64,000 nucleotides of DNA, taken from assembly GCA_019054805.1 (NCBI GenBank), contig JAHQIY010000001.1, positions 8,136,501 through 8,200,500 of the forward strand, read 5' to 3'. The notes beneath the pieces were generated by a model. It was not told the DNA's origin. It was given only the letters and a program-made list of their open reading frames with translations, and did no database searches. Positions 49,801 to 61,552 of the stretch are shown in pieces. This DNA is from Brachionus manjavacas. Lineage: Eukaryota > Rotifera > Eurotatoria > Ploima > Brachionidae. Within the stretch, counting starts at the first letter, position 1. Every line of letters starts with the position of its first letter. A program made the translations under genes and the position numbers.

Positions 49801-51017
49801 CAGACTTGTTTTTAAGTCACAGTTTTAAGTCTAAGTCACAAAAATTTAAGTCAAAGTTATGACTTGACTTAAATTTTTTTTTTTTTTTAAGTCAAAGTCA
49901 TGACTTAAAATTTTTTTTTTTTTTTTTTAAGTCAAAGTCATGACTTGACTTAAATTTTTTTTTTTTTTAAGTCAAAGTCATGACTTAAAATTTTTTTTTT
50001 TTTTTTTTAAGTCAAAGTCATGACTTAAAATTTTTTTTTTTTTTTTTAAGTCAAAGTTATGACTTGACTTAAATTTTTTCTTTTTTTAAGTCAAAGTCAT
50101 GACTTAAATTTTTTTTTTTTTTTTTTTTAAGTCAAAGTCATGACTTAACTTAAATTTTTTTTTTTTTTAAGTCAAAGTCATGAGTTAGATTAGAAATACT
50201 TTTAATTATTTATTTCATTAAAATTGAGTATTATTGGTAGTGGATGATTGTTGGCCGTTGGTTTTTTTTTTAATAAAATTATGGTTTTTTTTTAATTAAT
50301 AAACATATTTAATTTTCTTAACTTTTTAATTTTTTATGATATTTTGGCATCTTTTTTCAGCGCCGCAGTCCCAAATTCTGGCCGCCAAGCTGAACGGCTA
50401 AATGACCGCCCGCCACAATGTTGACCGTAACTTTGACTTGCCGCTTTTTTTTAACGATTTTTTAAACTTAAAAATTTTTAAGTCATTGACTTGACTTAAA
50501 AAAAAAAAAATAATTTTAAGTCATTGACTTGACTTAAAAAAAAAAAAATAATTTTAAGTCATTGACTTGACTTAAAAAAAAAAAAATAATTTTAAGTAAT
50601 TGACTTAACTTAAAAAAAAAAATAATTTTAAGTCATTGACTTGACTTAAGAAAAAAAAAATTTTTAAGTCATTGACTTGACTTAAAAAAAAAATAATTTT
50701 AAGTCATTGACTTGACTTAAAAAAAAAAAATTTTTAAGTCATTGACTTGACTTAAAAAAAAATAATTTTAAGTCATTGACTTGACTTAAAAAAAAAAAAA
50801 AAATTTTTTAAGTCATTGACTTGACTTAAAAAAAAAAAAAATAATTTTAAGTCATTGACTTGACTTAAAAAAAAAAAAAAATTTTTAAGTCATTGACTTG
50901 ACTTAAAAAAAAAAAAAAATTTTTTTAAGTCATTGACTTGACTTAAAAAAAAAAAAAAATCTAAGTCAAGTCATTGACTTGACTTGACTTAAGACTTGTG
51001 ACTTAAAAACAACTCTG
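49801..51017. mobile_element. non-autonomous hAT-like element made of AAGTCA palindromes
   Basis: A 1217-bp element flanked by an exact 8-bp duplication TATTTTTT (49793-49800 and 51018-51025), as made by hAT transposases. Termini: CAGACTTGTTTTTAAGTCAC and the complement of GTGACTTAAAAACAACTCTG. The left third is a tandem array of about eight units of AAGTCAAAGTCATGACTT plus T runs; the right half is an array of about fourteen units of AAGTCATTGACTTGACTTAA plus A runs in the opposite sense. A roughly 280-bp centre is unique and contains a GC-rich patch (CAGCGCCGCAGTCCC). No ORF. Confidence 0.88.
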
Positions 51018-51748
51018 TATTTTTTATATTTTTAAATATATATTTGAAATGGACTTAGCTCTAAGGGAAAAAATTCTTCTCCTGGGAAAAAAAATTTTCT
51101 AATTGGTGAAAGTAATTTTATGTAATATTCATTAAAAGCGGCTCTTTAATTATGATTTTGATGAATATAATTTTTATTCTTAACAGCTTATTTTAAACCG
51201 GCTTATGAAACAAGATTGCTAGCGAAGATAGATTGCATCATGTTCTTAAAATCTGTGAATTTGGAAAAATAGACTTAAAAAAGTGTTTGAAAAATAGCTT
51301 TTGATCATATTCAAGTTGACAATCGAGAACGACATGTCGTTAAATAATCTTTTTAATGTTATAAGACCCTGTCGTTAATAATGAATACCCGGGTATAATG
51401 ACATGTCGTTAAAATCGAGCAATTACGTTAATCGGAAAAAAATTTGAAGGATGAATGATCAAAAAATGGAAAATAACCTTGAAAAATAGTATTATTGTAA
51501 TTGGATATCTAAAATAAACAAAAAACCAAAAAAAACTATTAATTTTTGATAGATAAAGAAATTTTGGTTAGGTTTTTTCAACACTACAAATCACGACTGT
51601 TATATTAATAAATTATATATGAAGAAAAAATTCTAGAAATTTAAAAAAAATAATTTTTATTGAAAAAATGTTTGTATACTGGTAAATAAAAGGAGGTTAT
51701 TTAAAGTTTTTTTTATTTAAAAAAAAATTGATAATTAATACTCAAAAG
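51018..51748. other. intergenic; short repeated ACATGTCGTTAA motifs
   Basis: GACATGTCGTTAA occurs near 51331 and 51400 with a partial copy near 51371. No gene or clear element boundaries. Confidence 0.4.
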
Positions 51749-52063
51749 TAGGGTTGAGAATCGAAATTACTTTTGCTAATCAATAAAAATTGAATATAAT
51801 CGATGAAATTTAAGCAATGCGATAAATTATGATTTTATCATATTTTATAGGATACTTTTATTTTACCTACTTTACTTTTTCGATATTATTTTTATTGATT
51901 GAGATATTTTTCGAAAGTTGTGTTCTTACTAAATATTCGAAAAAATTTGCCGATCATAAAATTCGCACCTTTTTTTGGAGAAAATTTACTTAGTTTAGTC
52001 TAATAACAATAGTTTTTTGAGTGTAATATTGAAATTTACTAAAATAAAGTCAAGTTTTATTTA

Positions 52064-52388
52064 CAGTGGTGTTCCGGATTTAGTAATTTACGATAATTTA
52101 CGTAAAAAATAGTAAATTTACCGAATTTTACGTAGAATATTGTAAATTTACGTAAATTTACCAGTTTTTACGTAAAAATTGGTAATTTTCGAACATTTTA
52201 CGTAAATTAGTGTAAAAAAAAAATGTCCAAAAAATTGAAATAATTTGGCACTTTTTAAAAAAAATTGAATTTTATTTATCCTTCAACATTTATTTTCAAA
52301 ATTATGAATAAAAAAAAATTTAACATTACGGTAAATTTACTATTTTTTACGTAAATTATCGTAAATTACTAAATCCGGAACACCACTG
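52064..52388. mobile_element. Tc1/mariner-type MITE (TTTACGTAAA-rich)
   Basis: A 325-bp element with about 58-bp inverted termini starting CAGTGGTGTTCCGGATTTAG, flanked by TA at 52062-52063 and 52389-52390. The interior repeats TTTACGTAAA-like palindromes. No ORF. The arms are nearly identical, suggesting a young copy. Confidence 0.88.
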
Positions 52389-53312
52389 TAGTTTTTTTTT
52401 TAAACATTTCTGCTTAAATAAGGCGAAAGAAAATAATCAGAGAAGAAAAAGAGATAGGGCTGCAACCACGTTAATTTTTTGGAAGAATCAGGCTTTGTTA
52501 AGTGCAAATTATGTGAATTTTTTTAGAAAACACAATAACTCAACGGCATATTTACGAAATCATTTTGCAAAGCATGGAATATAAAGGAAAGTAAATGTGA
52601 AATTAAATAAAAAAAATTAAAAGCTTCAAAACTACAAATAATCAATGAAAAATAGTGACTTTTATGGTGCACACTATTCAACCCCTAACTTTAGTAGAAC
52701 ATCAATCTTTTAGCAACCTTGTAGGTCAACTTATAGTAGGACATTTTTAATAGAGAGAGTAAATAAAACCAGATTATTTATTGATATAACTTGAAACTAT
52801 AAATTTAAATTTAAGTTTAGTCTTATTAAGTCATACGTTTTAGCTGAACTTAAAAATAATTTCTACAGAAACTTGGACTTTGTAGCAAAAATAAGAGCTT
52901 AATTATATGTGTCGAATGTTTTTTTGAGGACCAAAGATCAAAATTTTTATTGCAAAAATTAAATTGTATTTTAGAAGAATGTTCATTGAAAGATAAAGTT
53001 AACTGGTTTTATAAATAGGTTATTTTAGTTGTGCTTATGCTATTTATTTATTAATTAGTTGATTTGCGAAGCATCCGATTCTGGAGCAAATTTCAAAGCT
53101 GCACTTGAGATGCTGCAAGAAAATGCTGCAAAATTAACTTGCGCTGGCCATAAATTAAAAATATGCATCAGAGATATTTTTAAATTATAAAATATAATTG
53201 AAAAAAATGGAAAGTTTTTTATTTTTGAAATAAACGAAAAAGGTAATCGAAAAAAATACTTTTAAATAATCGATTAATGGAATCGAAAACCAAGTTCGAG
53301 AAATAAATAATC

Positions 53313-54179
53313 GGGTCTTGCCTGTTATGTGACCAGTGACTTTATGTCGATTTGGTGACCAGATATTTTTTCTGACTGGTCACATATTCACTGGTCACCT
53401 AATATGTGACCAGTCAAAATTATTATTAAAATAAAGAATTTTTTTTTTTTAATTTTATTATTTAAGTGACCAGTTATTAAATTTATGTGACCTGGTTTTT
53501 TATTTATGTGACCAATTTAAATATTAATTTAAAATTATAAAAATTAAATAAAAAAAATTATTTAAGCATTTTTGTGATGTGTTGCTTTACACCACGCTCA
53601 TTTTTCATTAATTTCCCGCACTTCGGGCAAGCTATTGGGTTTTTATGTTTGCAAAGGCCTTTTTTTACCGCAGACTGTGTTGCTTATGATGCAATTGGAG
53701 CTTCCGATGCAATTTTTGACAACTTTTCTAATTTTTTTTTTGTTGGATTTAAATTTAGCTTGCAAATGGCTTCACTAACCTCTTCAAAATCTGATTCACA
53801 ATTTTCAAAAATTAAAAAATTATCATATTACATCAACAATAGTGAAAAAAAAATCAAATCTTGCAAGTATAGTTGCAATTGCAATTATTTTATTATAATT
53901 ACAATTAAATTTTATCTAATAATAAGAAATAAGAAATTTATGTGACCAATTGAAATATTTTTGTGACCAATTTCAAAATTTTCGTGACCAAATGTTTATT
54001 TAGGTGACCAGGTTTAAATTATTTTTAAACATTTTTACCTAATAAATCATTTTGACTGGTCACATATTAGGTGACCAGTGAAAATTTGACCAGTCAGAAA
54101 AAATATCTGGTCACCAAATCGACATAAAGTCACTGGTCACATAATATGTGACCAGCTGGTCACATAACAGGCAAGACCC
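53313..54179. mobile_element. 867-bp DNA element with 8-bp target duplication (GTGACC repeats)
   Basis: Inverted termini GGGTCTTGCCTGTTATGTGA and its complement, flanked by the exact 8-mer AAATAATC (53305-53312 and 54180-54187). The arms extend with some mismatch through GTCACTGG, TTTATGTCGATTTGGT and CAGATATTTTTTCTGACTGG. Subterminal GTGACC words are repeated many times. An 8-bp duplication fits hAT, P or Merlin elements; the GGG terminus is not the usual hAT one. It carries the decayed ORF at 53558-53827. Confidence 0.85.
53558..53827 (-). pseudogene. decayed zinc-finger ORF inside the 867-bp element
   Basis: Minus strand, 90 codons with one internal TAA: NFLIFENCESDFEEVSEAIC, then KKLEKLSKIASEAPIAS, stop, and AVKKGLCKHKNPIACPKCGK and NERGVKQHITK. 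The CxxC plus GV.QH pattern looks like a single zinc finger with the second His lost or unusual. Family not recognised; possibly the end of a transposase. Confidence 0.55.
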
Positions 54180-54240
54180 AAATAATCGATAAAATTCTAC
54201 GATTTTATTATCTTATCGATTCAAATCATTCAGGACTAAT

Positions 54241-54869
54241 TTAAATCTTGTAAATTTGAAATTATACTTTTTGGATCTTCGGGAATCATATTGACTGTCG
54301 TAGTTTGACTATTATCTGTCGAATTGATTTTTAAAAATTTAAAACATCATTTTATTTTAATTTAAAAAATTGAATCTTCGAAACATCCAAATCGAAATTT
54401 GAAAGAGGAAAAATTTTGCATACAAAACCAAATGATGAATATTTGATTCTGATATAAAAAAACTTAAAAAACAAAAAATTAAAAAAATCTGAAAAATTAA
54501 TTTGAAAAAGGGTAAGTTTTCATAATCATGTCATATTTTGAGCAATCAGCAAAACTAATTAAAATTCATACAAATAACCATACAAATAACCTTATGTTTT
54601 TCAAACTCTTAGTATACTTTTGCAATGAAATCATGCTAGGAATTTCGTTACAAGGTAATTATCGACTTAAGGAGATTTATATGGATTTGAGAATAGATTC
54701 CTCATTGGTAATCCATTGTGAGTCCAGAGCACCAAGTGAATTTTTTTCTGAAAATTTACTGCAACAAGAATTAAGCCAAGATTTACAAGACTTGGTACAA
54801 TCAACTCCGTCAGTCCGTAAATAGTCTTAAGCCTCATCTAACTCAACAGGGTTGAAATAATGTAGGAGT
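54241..54869. other. no supported gene
   Basis: A 98-codon plus-strand ORF at 54528-54824 (MSYFEQSAKLIKIHTNNHTN start) has no recognised domain; it borders a LINE relic and may be chance or mobile-element sequence. Confidence 0.4.
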
Positions 54870-56400
54870 TGCTGAAAATTTAAGAAATAATAATTTGCCT
54901 TAAGTAGGCACAATAGAAGGTTTTGCAGGTATCAATTGTCCAATATCTAAACGATCCTTTCAACTGGCCCAGAATTTCGGTAGATCTGTTCATTTGATTT
55001 TTAAAATGAATAGAAAATTTCAAGTTAAGTGAAAACGTGACACCAAGATCATTTTCTATGTCGACAAAAGCTAGTGCGCTCTTGGACTCCTCTTCTTTCA
55101 TCAATAGTTTCGATTAGGCGTAGATGTTCTTACCTGACGTACTGAATTCCATTTTCTTGAATTTGCTCATGTTTAATAGCAAACGCCACGTGTTGGACCA
55201 CTCAGAGTGCGTCGAGGTCATGTTGCAGTGAATTGGTCACTTGGTGCGGCGTATTGTGGAAATCAGTTTACTGCCATCGGCAAATAGTTGGACAAGGTGG
55301 CTCACCACCGGTGGCATGTCGTTGATGAAAATAACGAACCTAGGATGCTACCTTGAGGGACCTTACTAGACACATCAATCCAGCCAGCAATGTGCCGACT
55401 CATAACTACACGCTACTGCCTCCTTGACAAGGAGTCGCTGACCGAATCGACAATGCCTGGACAGAACCCGCAGGCAACCAGTTTGACTCATAATGACGCG
55501 TGGCAAACTCTGTCGAAGGCGACCACTAGGACGTGGAATCCCCTATCGATGCCATCTCTTATGCTGTCCACCGTCTCGAGTAAATTGGTGACTACTGACT
55601 TCCTCAGGACTAAAACGTGTTGTTCCGGAACGATCGCTTTGTTGTTTAGAGATGACTCATCATGACATCTTTTATCATACGCTCCATCAACTTGCAGGGG
55701 ATTGAAGTCAAGAAGTTAGGTGTGTAGTTGTTTCCTGCTGCCTTTCTTGAAAGTGGGGCTGATCTGAGCGAGTCTCCAAGCATCTGGGATCCTACCACTG
55801 GTGTGGGAACTGGTAAAGACAGGGCTGATCAAAAGGCATCGGCCCACCTTTGACGAGATACGGTCCATGCCAGGCAATTTTCAAGAATTCAGGCGCAGTA
55901 CTTTCGAACGTTGGCAGGGGGGTAAGAAATCGACATCTATTTCATGCTAGGGAATTGTAGTGAGCTGGAGCGGCTGAGCTGGGCATGGTAGTCGAGGGAT
56001 GAATACACTTCCAAATAGGACATTGAGAATGTTAACGATCTTGTCACCATCAGTCTGGAAGGCGCAATAACAGTCGAATAAGCCTTTAATGGAGTCTCTG
56101 CATTGCTCTGGCTGTTGATATAATTTTAAAAAATCTTTGGTTGAAGCTTACAGGCCTTGATAATAGATGCTTTGAACTTAGAGATGGCATTTCTTACAGC
56201 TACTATTTATTACAGCTACTTTGACCTGCCTACAGATTGATGAGTAAGCGGTCCTCAACTCGAGGCAGCAAGGAGCTGATCGAATCAGAGAGGAGATTTT
56301 ATACTTCATCCTGGTTGCACCTTGATTTTGGGGTTGAACCACTTGGGAATAGAGCTCTTGGATGCTCTGGGCACTTTGTGAGGAGTATTTTAACCATCGT
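54870..56400 (-). pseudogene. GC-rich non-LTR retrotransposon relic (jockey/CR1-like)
   Basis: Minus-strand pieces of a reverse-transcriptase ORF, in order from 55830 down: GRIPDAWRLAQISPTFKKGS, NLLETVDSIRDGID, FHVLVVAFDRVCHASL (the DFSKAFDxVxH motif), DVSSKVPQGSILGSLF (xGVPQGSxLGPxLF), and at 54890-55080 ENDLGVTFSLNLKFSIHFKN and ILGQLKGSFRYWTID. Many stops and frame changes intervene. The LADD/YADD block is not intact. From about 55130 to 56400 the DNA is far richer in G+C than anything else in the window outside tRNA genes. Confidence 0.8.
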
Positions 56401-56472
56401 TCTAAAAGCGAGCTTTCTCAAGCGTTCTAAAAGCGAGCTTTCTCAAGCGTTCTAAAAGCGAGCTTTTTTCAT
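56398..56472 (+). repeat. three tandem copies of a 25-bp unit
   Basis: CGTTCTAAAAGCGAGCTTTC plus TCAAG is repeated three times, the last degrading into T. It lies at the 5' edge of the GC-rich LINE relic. Confidence 0.85.
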
Positions 56473-56477
56473 CTTTT

Positions 56478-56516
56478 TAGCAATTAGCTACTATCCCTAT
56501 GGTAGCTAATTGCGAA
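56478..56516. repeat. hairpin
   Basis: GCAATTAGCTAC and GTAGCTAATTGC flank a 10-base loop (TATCCCTATG). Origin unknown. Confidence 0.7.
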
Positions 56517-58175
56517 AAAATCGAGAGATAAATTAAGTAACTACGAGAGATTAATACGATAGATTATACAGATTGATAAGTTAAGAAGATTTAAGATAAT
56601 TAAAAAAACTTGTCATTTATAAGAAATAAATAAAAAATAAATTAAATAATGGTAAAAAAAACTAATAAGAGATGACTAATTACATATAAAGGTTTAAGAA
56701 AAAAGAATTTATAGAGACATTACAGATATTACGTAAGATTATAAAGAACATTACAGGTAAAGAAAAAGATGAATAGAAAATAATTTACAGAAAATATAGT
56801 TACAAAATTAAATGTAAGTAGATATGATTTGGCTCCTTTATTCATTTTTAATAAAAAAATTAATTTAGAAAAATGCGATAAATAAATGATAATTATAGGT
56901 TTTCTATCCTAGCAGATAATTAGGAGGCGCTCATCTCCTTTTACGATAAATAATTACCTAAACAAAATTGAACAATCTAACATTTTAACCTTCTTTCGAA
57001 TGTTAACCTTATAATGTTGATTATTTTTTGTATTTTTATTTTGTTATTTTTAATCTACTCTTTTTTTACTGAGGAATCTTGAGTTCAATTCAGATAGACA
57101 AAAAAATAAATAAAAATAAATAATTAAATATTTCAGCAAAATAGTAATAAAGCGAATATCACCTGAAAATATTTTTATTTAGTAATATGAAAAATATTCT
57201 GGTACGACAAAATAAAAATAATCAAGCGACTTGATAAAATAAAATTTCAAAAAATCGAACGATTTAAAATTAGACTATAAATTTTAAAATTTAATTTTTT
57301 TTCAAGGCTTAATTAATTATTTTATAATTATGCTTTTCTCATTTATTTGTGTAATTCAATTAAACTAATCTAGATTTTTCGTAAATCTCAGAAAAAATTC
57401 GTATAATATTTTCATTTCTCTTGGGTCAACTTGACAGTTTTAGTTTAGATATTAAATTTTGATTACTAACTCCATTTTCCAAATATTTTCATATATTTGC
57501 AAAAAGATTAACATTGGCTTTAGACTCGCTTTTCTAAACAAACTAAAAAGCTTTGATTATGAAGGAAGCGCTATTTTTGTGCTTAATCTCAAGTAATGCA
57601 AGTATTCAAATTAAAGTTTGGTGATATTTAAATTATGTTTTAAGCAAACAAATTTTGACAAATTTTCAATTATCTGTTCACTACCAAATCTTAGCATTTT
57701 TATCCCGAAAAGCTCTAATTTTTAAATTAACATTTTTCAATTAAAAATTTTTTATATAAAAAGCGAAGAATTTTGACTAAATTCACATTTATTTCCTCAA
57801 CTTTTCTGTAAATGAAGTGAATGCATGCTCTTTTTTTTTATAATTAGAATGATTTAATTCTTTATGAAATTCTTTATGGAACAGTTAAATTTCGAAAATT
57901 AATTATAACTTTAAGCATGCATATATTTATTAAAAGCTAGTATAAAACACAATCAAAAATGCTTTGCTATCGTCATCATTTCTCAATTGAAAATTTTGAC
58001 GTGAATTTTTTTTAAATGTATGTGCTATGACTAAGATAATTTGATTCATATTTAAGCAATTTTCAAACTTTAAGCTTTACTTTTAATTTTTTTTAGTCAG
58101 ATTTAGATCAGTCTAAATTTAAATTTTCTACCAATTGTATATTTTCCGCTGTGAATTCTAAATACTCGCTGAAGC
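56517..58175. other. intergenic upstream of ACLY
   Basis: AT-rich with one SINE fragment (56890-56945). No further feature supported. Confidence 0.5.
56890..56945 (-). mobile_element. SINE 3'-end fragment
   Basis: TTTCTATCCTAGCAGATAAT then GGAGGCGCTCATCTCC matches the 3' end of the SINE at 18065-18361. Confidence 0.7.
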
Positions 58176-61100
58176 ATGTCTGCAAAAGCCATATCTGAAG
58201 TTAAAGGAAAGCAATTGTTGGCAAAGTACTTGTCAAACACCATTGCGCCAGTTCATGCTGCTAGTTTTTCCAATGGAGTCTCATGGGACATGTTGGTCAA
58301 CAGCAACCCGTGGATGGCTACCCAAAAATTGGTTGTCAAACCAGACCAATTGATCAAGAGACGCGGCAAACTCGGCTTGATAAAAGTTAACGCAGAATTG
58401 GCCGAGGTCAAAAATTGGGTCGAAGAAAGATTTAACAAGGAAATAAATGTAAATTAATAGAAAAAAAAATTTTCCAAAATATTTTTCTTTTTTTCATTTA
58501 GATTGGAAGAGCTGTAGGAAAATTGAACAAATTTATAATTGAACCATTTGTTCCCCATACTCAACAAGACGAGTATTATGTTTGCATTTATTCTCATAGA
58601 GAAGGTGAAACAATACTGTTCCATCACGAAGGTGGCGTAGATATCGGAGATGTTGATGCCAAGGTTTGATCAAACTTCAATTGTTTTTTTTTATTTCTAA
58701 AATTTAAGTAATCTTAGGCGTTAAAACTAACTGTCACTATTGATGATCAACTAAAGCCAAGTGATTTGTCATCCAAACTATTGATCAACGTTGCCAATCA
58801 ACAGCGCAAAGAAATGCTTACTAATTTTATCACCAATTTATTTGAGACCTATATGGATCTTCATTTTACTTATTTGGAAATCAATCCACTAGTTATAACT
58901 GAAGACAGAATTTACATTTTAGACTTGGCATCAAAAATAGATCAGACAGCTGAATTTTTGTGCAAGTCAAAATGGGGTGATATAGATTTTCCACCACCAT
59001 TTGGTCGTGATGCGTATCCAGAAGAGGCCTATATTGCTGATTTGGACTCAAAATCTGGCGCATCACTTAAATTAACAATCCTTAATCCAAAAGGCAGAAT
59101 TTGGACCATGGTTGCCGGAGGAGGTGCCAGTGTGATTTACAGTGACACTATTTGTGACCTCGGCGGAGCTGATGAACTCGCCAATTACGGAGAATATTCC
59201 GGAGCGCCAAGTGAACAACAAACCTATGAATACGCCAAAACAATTCTGAATTTGATGACAAAAGAAAAAAATGATCAAGGCAAAGTGTTGTTAATTGGGG
59301 GTGGTATTGCTAATTTTACCAATGTGGCTGCTACATTTAAGGGAATAGTCAAAGCATTGCATGAGTATAGCACCAAAATAATTGACCATAACATTACAAT
59401 TTATGTGCGCCGCGCTGGTCCTAATTACCAAGAAGGTCTTAGGGTGATGCGTGAAGTGAGCAAATCATTGAGCATTCCCATACATGTATTCGGTCCTGAG
59501 ACTCACATGACAGCCATTGTTGGCATGGCTTTGCAAAAGCGCGAAATTCCCGTTCCAAGCAAACCATCTATGACCACAGCTAACTTTCTTTTGCCAAATA
59601 GCAGCTATGATACTAGTGAAACAGTTGAGCAAAAAACAAGATCTGCAAGCACATCTGGTGAGACAACATCAAAGTCCAAGGAAGTCGGCGATTATGTCTC
59701 TATAACCAAAGAAGATGTTAAACCATTGTTCAACGAAAAAACCAAATGCATTGTCTGGGGTATGCAGAACAAAGCTGTCCAAGGAATGCTTGATTTTGAT
59801 CATGTTTGCTCGAGAAATGAGCCAAGTGTGGTCGCAATGATTTACCCATTTACTGGTGACCATAAGCAAAAATTTTACTGGGGTCATCGTGAAATTTTGA
59901 TTCCTTGCTACAAAAATATGGCTGATGCCATGAAAAAACATCCTGATGCTGACGTATTGATTAACTTTGCCTCTCTGCGTTCAGCTTATGAGAGCACAAT
60001 GGAGACTTTAAGCTATTCACAGATTAGATGCATTGCTATAATTGCCGAAGGTATTCCGGAACAATTGACCAGAAGAATGATTAAATTGGCAAATCAGAAA
60101 AATGTAATAATCATTGGTCCGGCTACGGTTGGAGCTTTGAAGCCTGGATGCTTTAAAATTGGCAACACCGGAGGCATGCTGGACAATATTTTAATGTCAA
60201 AACTTTTCAGACCAGGTAGTGTTGCTTATGTATCAAGATCTGGTGGCATGTCCAATGAGCTGAACAACATAATCTCACGAAACTCAAATGGCGTGTACGA
60301 AGGAGTGGCTATCGGAGGTGATCGCTACCCGGGAAGCACATTCTTAGACCATATACTGAGGTATGAAAATGAGCCCGAAGTAAAAATGATTGTCTTATTG
60401 GGTGAAGTAGGAGGAACTGAAGAGTACAAAATAATCGATGCTATTAAATCTCAGCGAATTACTAAGCCATTGGTTGCTTGGTGTATTGGCACATGTGCTA
60501 AAATGTTTACTTCAGAGGTTCAGTTTGGTCATGCTGGTTCGTGCGCCAATGGTGATGCGGAACAAGCAACTAGCAAAAATGCATCACTTAAAGAAGCCGG
60601 AGCCTACGTGCCTAATTCTTTTGATGACTTGGGAGATGTAATCAAAAATGTCTATGATCAACTAGTCGAACAAAATTTGATTGTTCCGAATGCCGAACCA
60701 GTTCCGCCGACTGTGCCAATGGATTACGATTGGGCCAGAGAATTGGGTTTGATTAGAAAGCCAGCTAGTTTTATGTCATCAATATGTGATGATAGAGGCC
60801 AAGAGCTTCTATATGCCGGTATGCCAATTACCGAAGTTATCAAAGAAGAAATGGGAATTGGTGGAGTTCTTAGCTTATTATGGTTCAGAAAACGACTGCC
60901 AAAATATGCTACCAAATATTTGGAAATGTGTTTAATGGTCACTGCTGATCACGGTCCAGCTGTAAGCGGAGCTCATAATACGATTGTAGCAGCCAGAGCT
61001 GGCAAAGATTTGGTGTCTTCGTTGGCGTCTGGTTTGTTGACAATAGGTGAGCGTTTTGGTGGAGCTTTGGACGGAGCTGCCAAACAGTTCAGTGAGGCTT

Positions 61101-61552
61101 ATGATGCTGGTTTGTCACCAATGGATTTTGTTAATAAGATGAGAAAAGAGGGCAAGTTGATCATGGGCATTGGACATAGAGTTAAGTCAGTTAATAATCC
61201 AGACATGAGAGTGATTCTATTAAAACAATTTGCGACTGAAAATTTCCCAATGACACCTTTGCTTAATTATGCATTGGAAGTTGAAAAAATTACCACTTCT
61301 AAAAAGCCAAATTTAATTTTAAATGTTGATGGCGCCATTGGAGTGTCCATGGTTGACTTGCTTAGAAATAGCGGGTGTTTCACTCTGGAAGAAGCGACTG
61401 AATTTGTTGAAGTGGGTGCTTTGAATGGAATTTTTGTTCTTGGTAGGAGTATGGGATTTATTGGACATTTTTTGGATCAAAAACGACTTAAACAAGGTTT
61501 ATACAGAGTCAACTATGATGATATTTCATATGTTCTACCAGACAAAATCTAA
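58176..61552 (+). CDS. ACLY: ATP-citrate synthase (ATP-citrate lyase)
   Basis: Cytosolic enzyme that cleaves citrate with ATP and CoA to acetyl-CoA and oxaloacetate, feeding lipid synthesis and acetylation. Exons 58176-58448, 58502-58663 and 58718-61552 give 3270 nt, 1089 aa (human 1101). The start [19 protein letters not shown] matches the ATP-grasp N-terminus. [17 protein letters not shown]-type and [20 protein letters not shown] follow; then [16 protein letters not shown], the CoA-binding [15 protein letters not shown], the phosphorylated-His loop [32 protein letters not shown], and the citrate-synthase-like domain [15 protein letters not shown] and [18 protein letters not shown]. It ends [12 protein letters not shown]. 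The linker near residues 430-480 is Ser/Thr-rich and not conserved, as in other animals. The two introns are 53 and 54 bp. ATCAATAAAAATG near 61756 may supply the polyadenylation signal. Confidence 0.98.

Larger units (their letters stand above)
51749..54240 (+). pseudogene. hAT transposase relic with two nested insertions
   Basis: Two coding scraps on the plus strand belong to a hAT transposase. Near 52470-52577: NHVNFLEESGFVKCKLCEFF, then after a frame change RKHNNSTAYLRNHFAKHG, a BED-type zinc finger (C-x2-C ... H-x3-H). Near 53061-53190: SDSGANFKAALEMLQENAAK then LTCAGHKLKICIRDIF, the CxAHxLNLxVxD region. The catalytic middle and the C-terminal dimerisation domain are missing. The outer limits (GGGTTGAGAATCGA near 51749, TCGATTCAAATC near 54216) are tentative. 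The insertions at 52064-52388 and 53313-54179 lie inside it. Confidence 0.7.

Noticed and set aside
49801-51017. Possible CRISPR-like or satellite array because of regular short repeats
   Set aside because: Units are palindromic with homopolymer spacers, the two halves are inverted, and the whole is bounded by inverted termini and an 8-bp target duplication: a transposon, in a eukaryotic genome.
54528-54824. 98-codon plus-strand ORF
   Set aside because: No recognised domain, no splice partner, sits beside LINE debris; kept only as a note.
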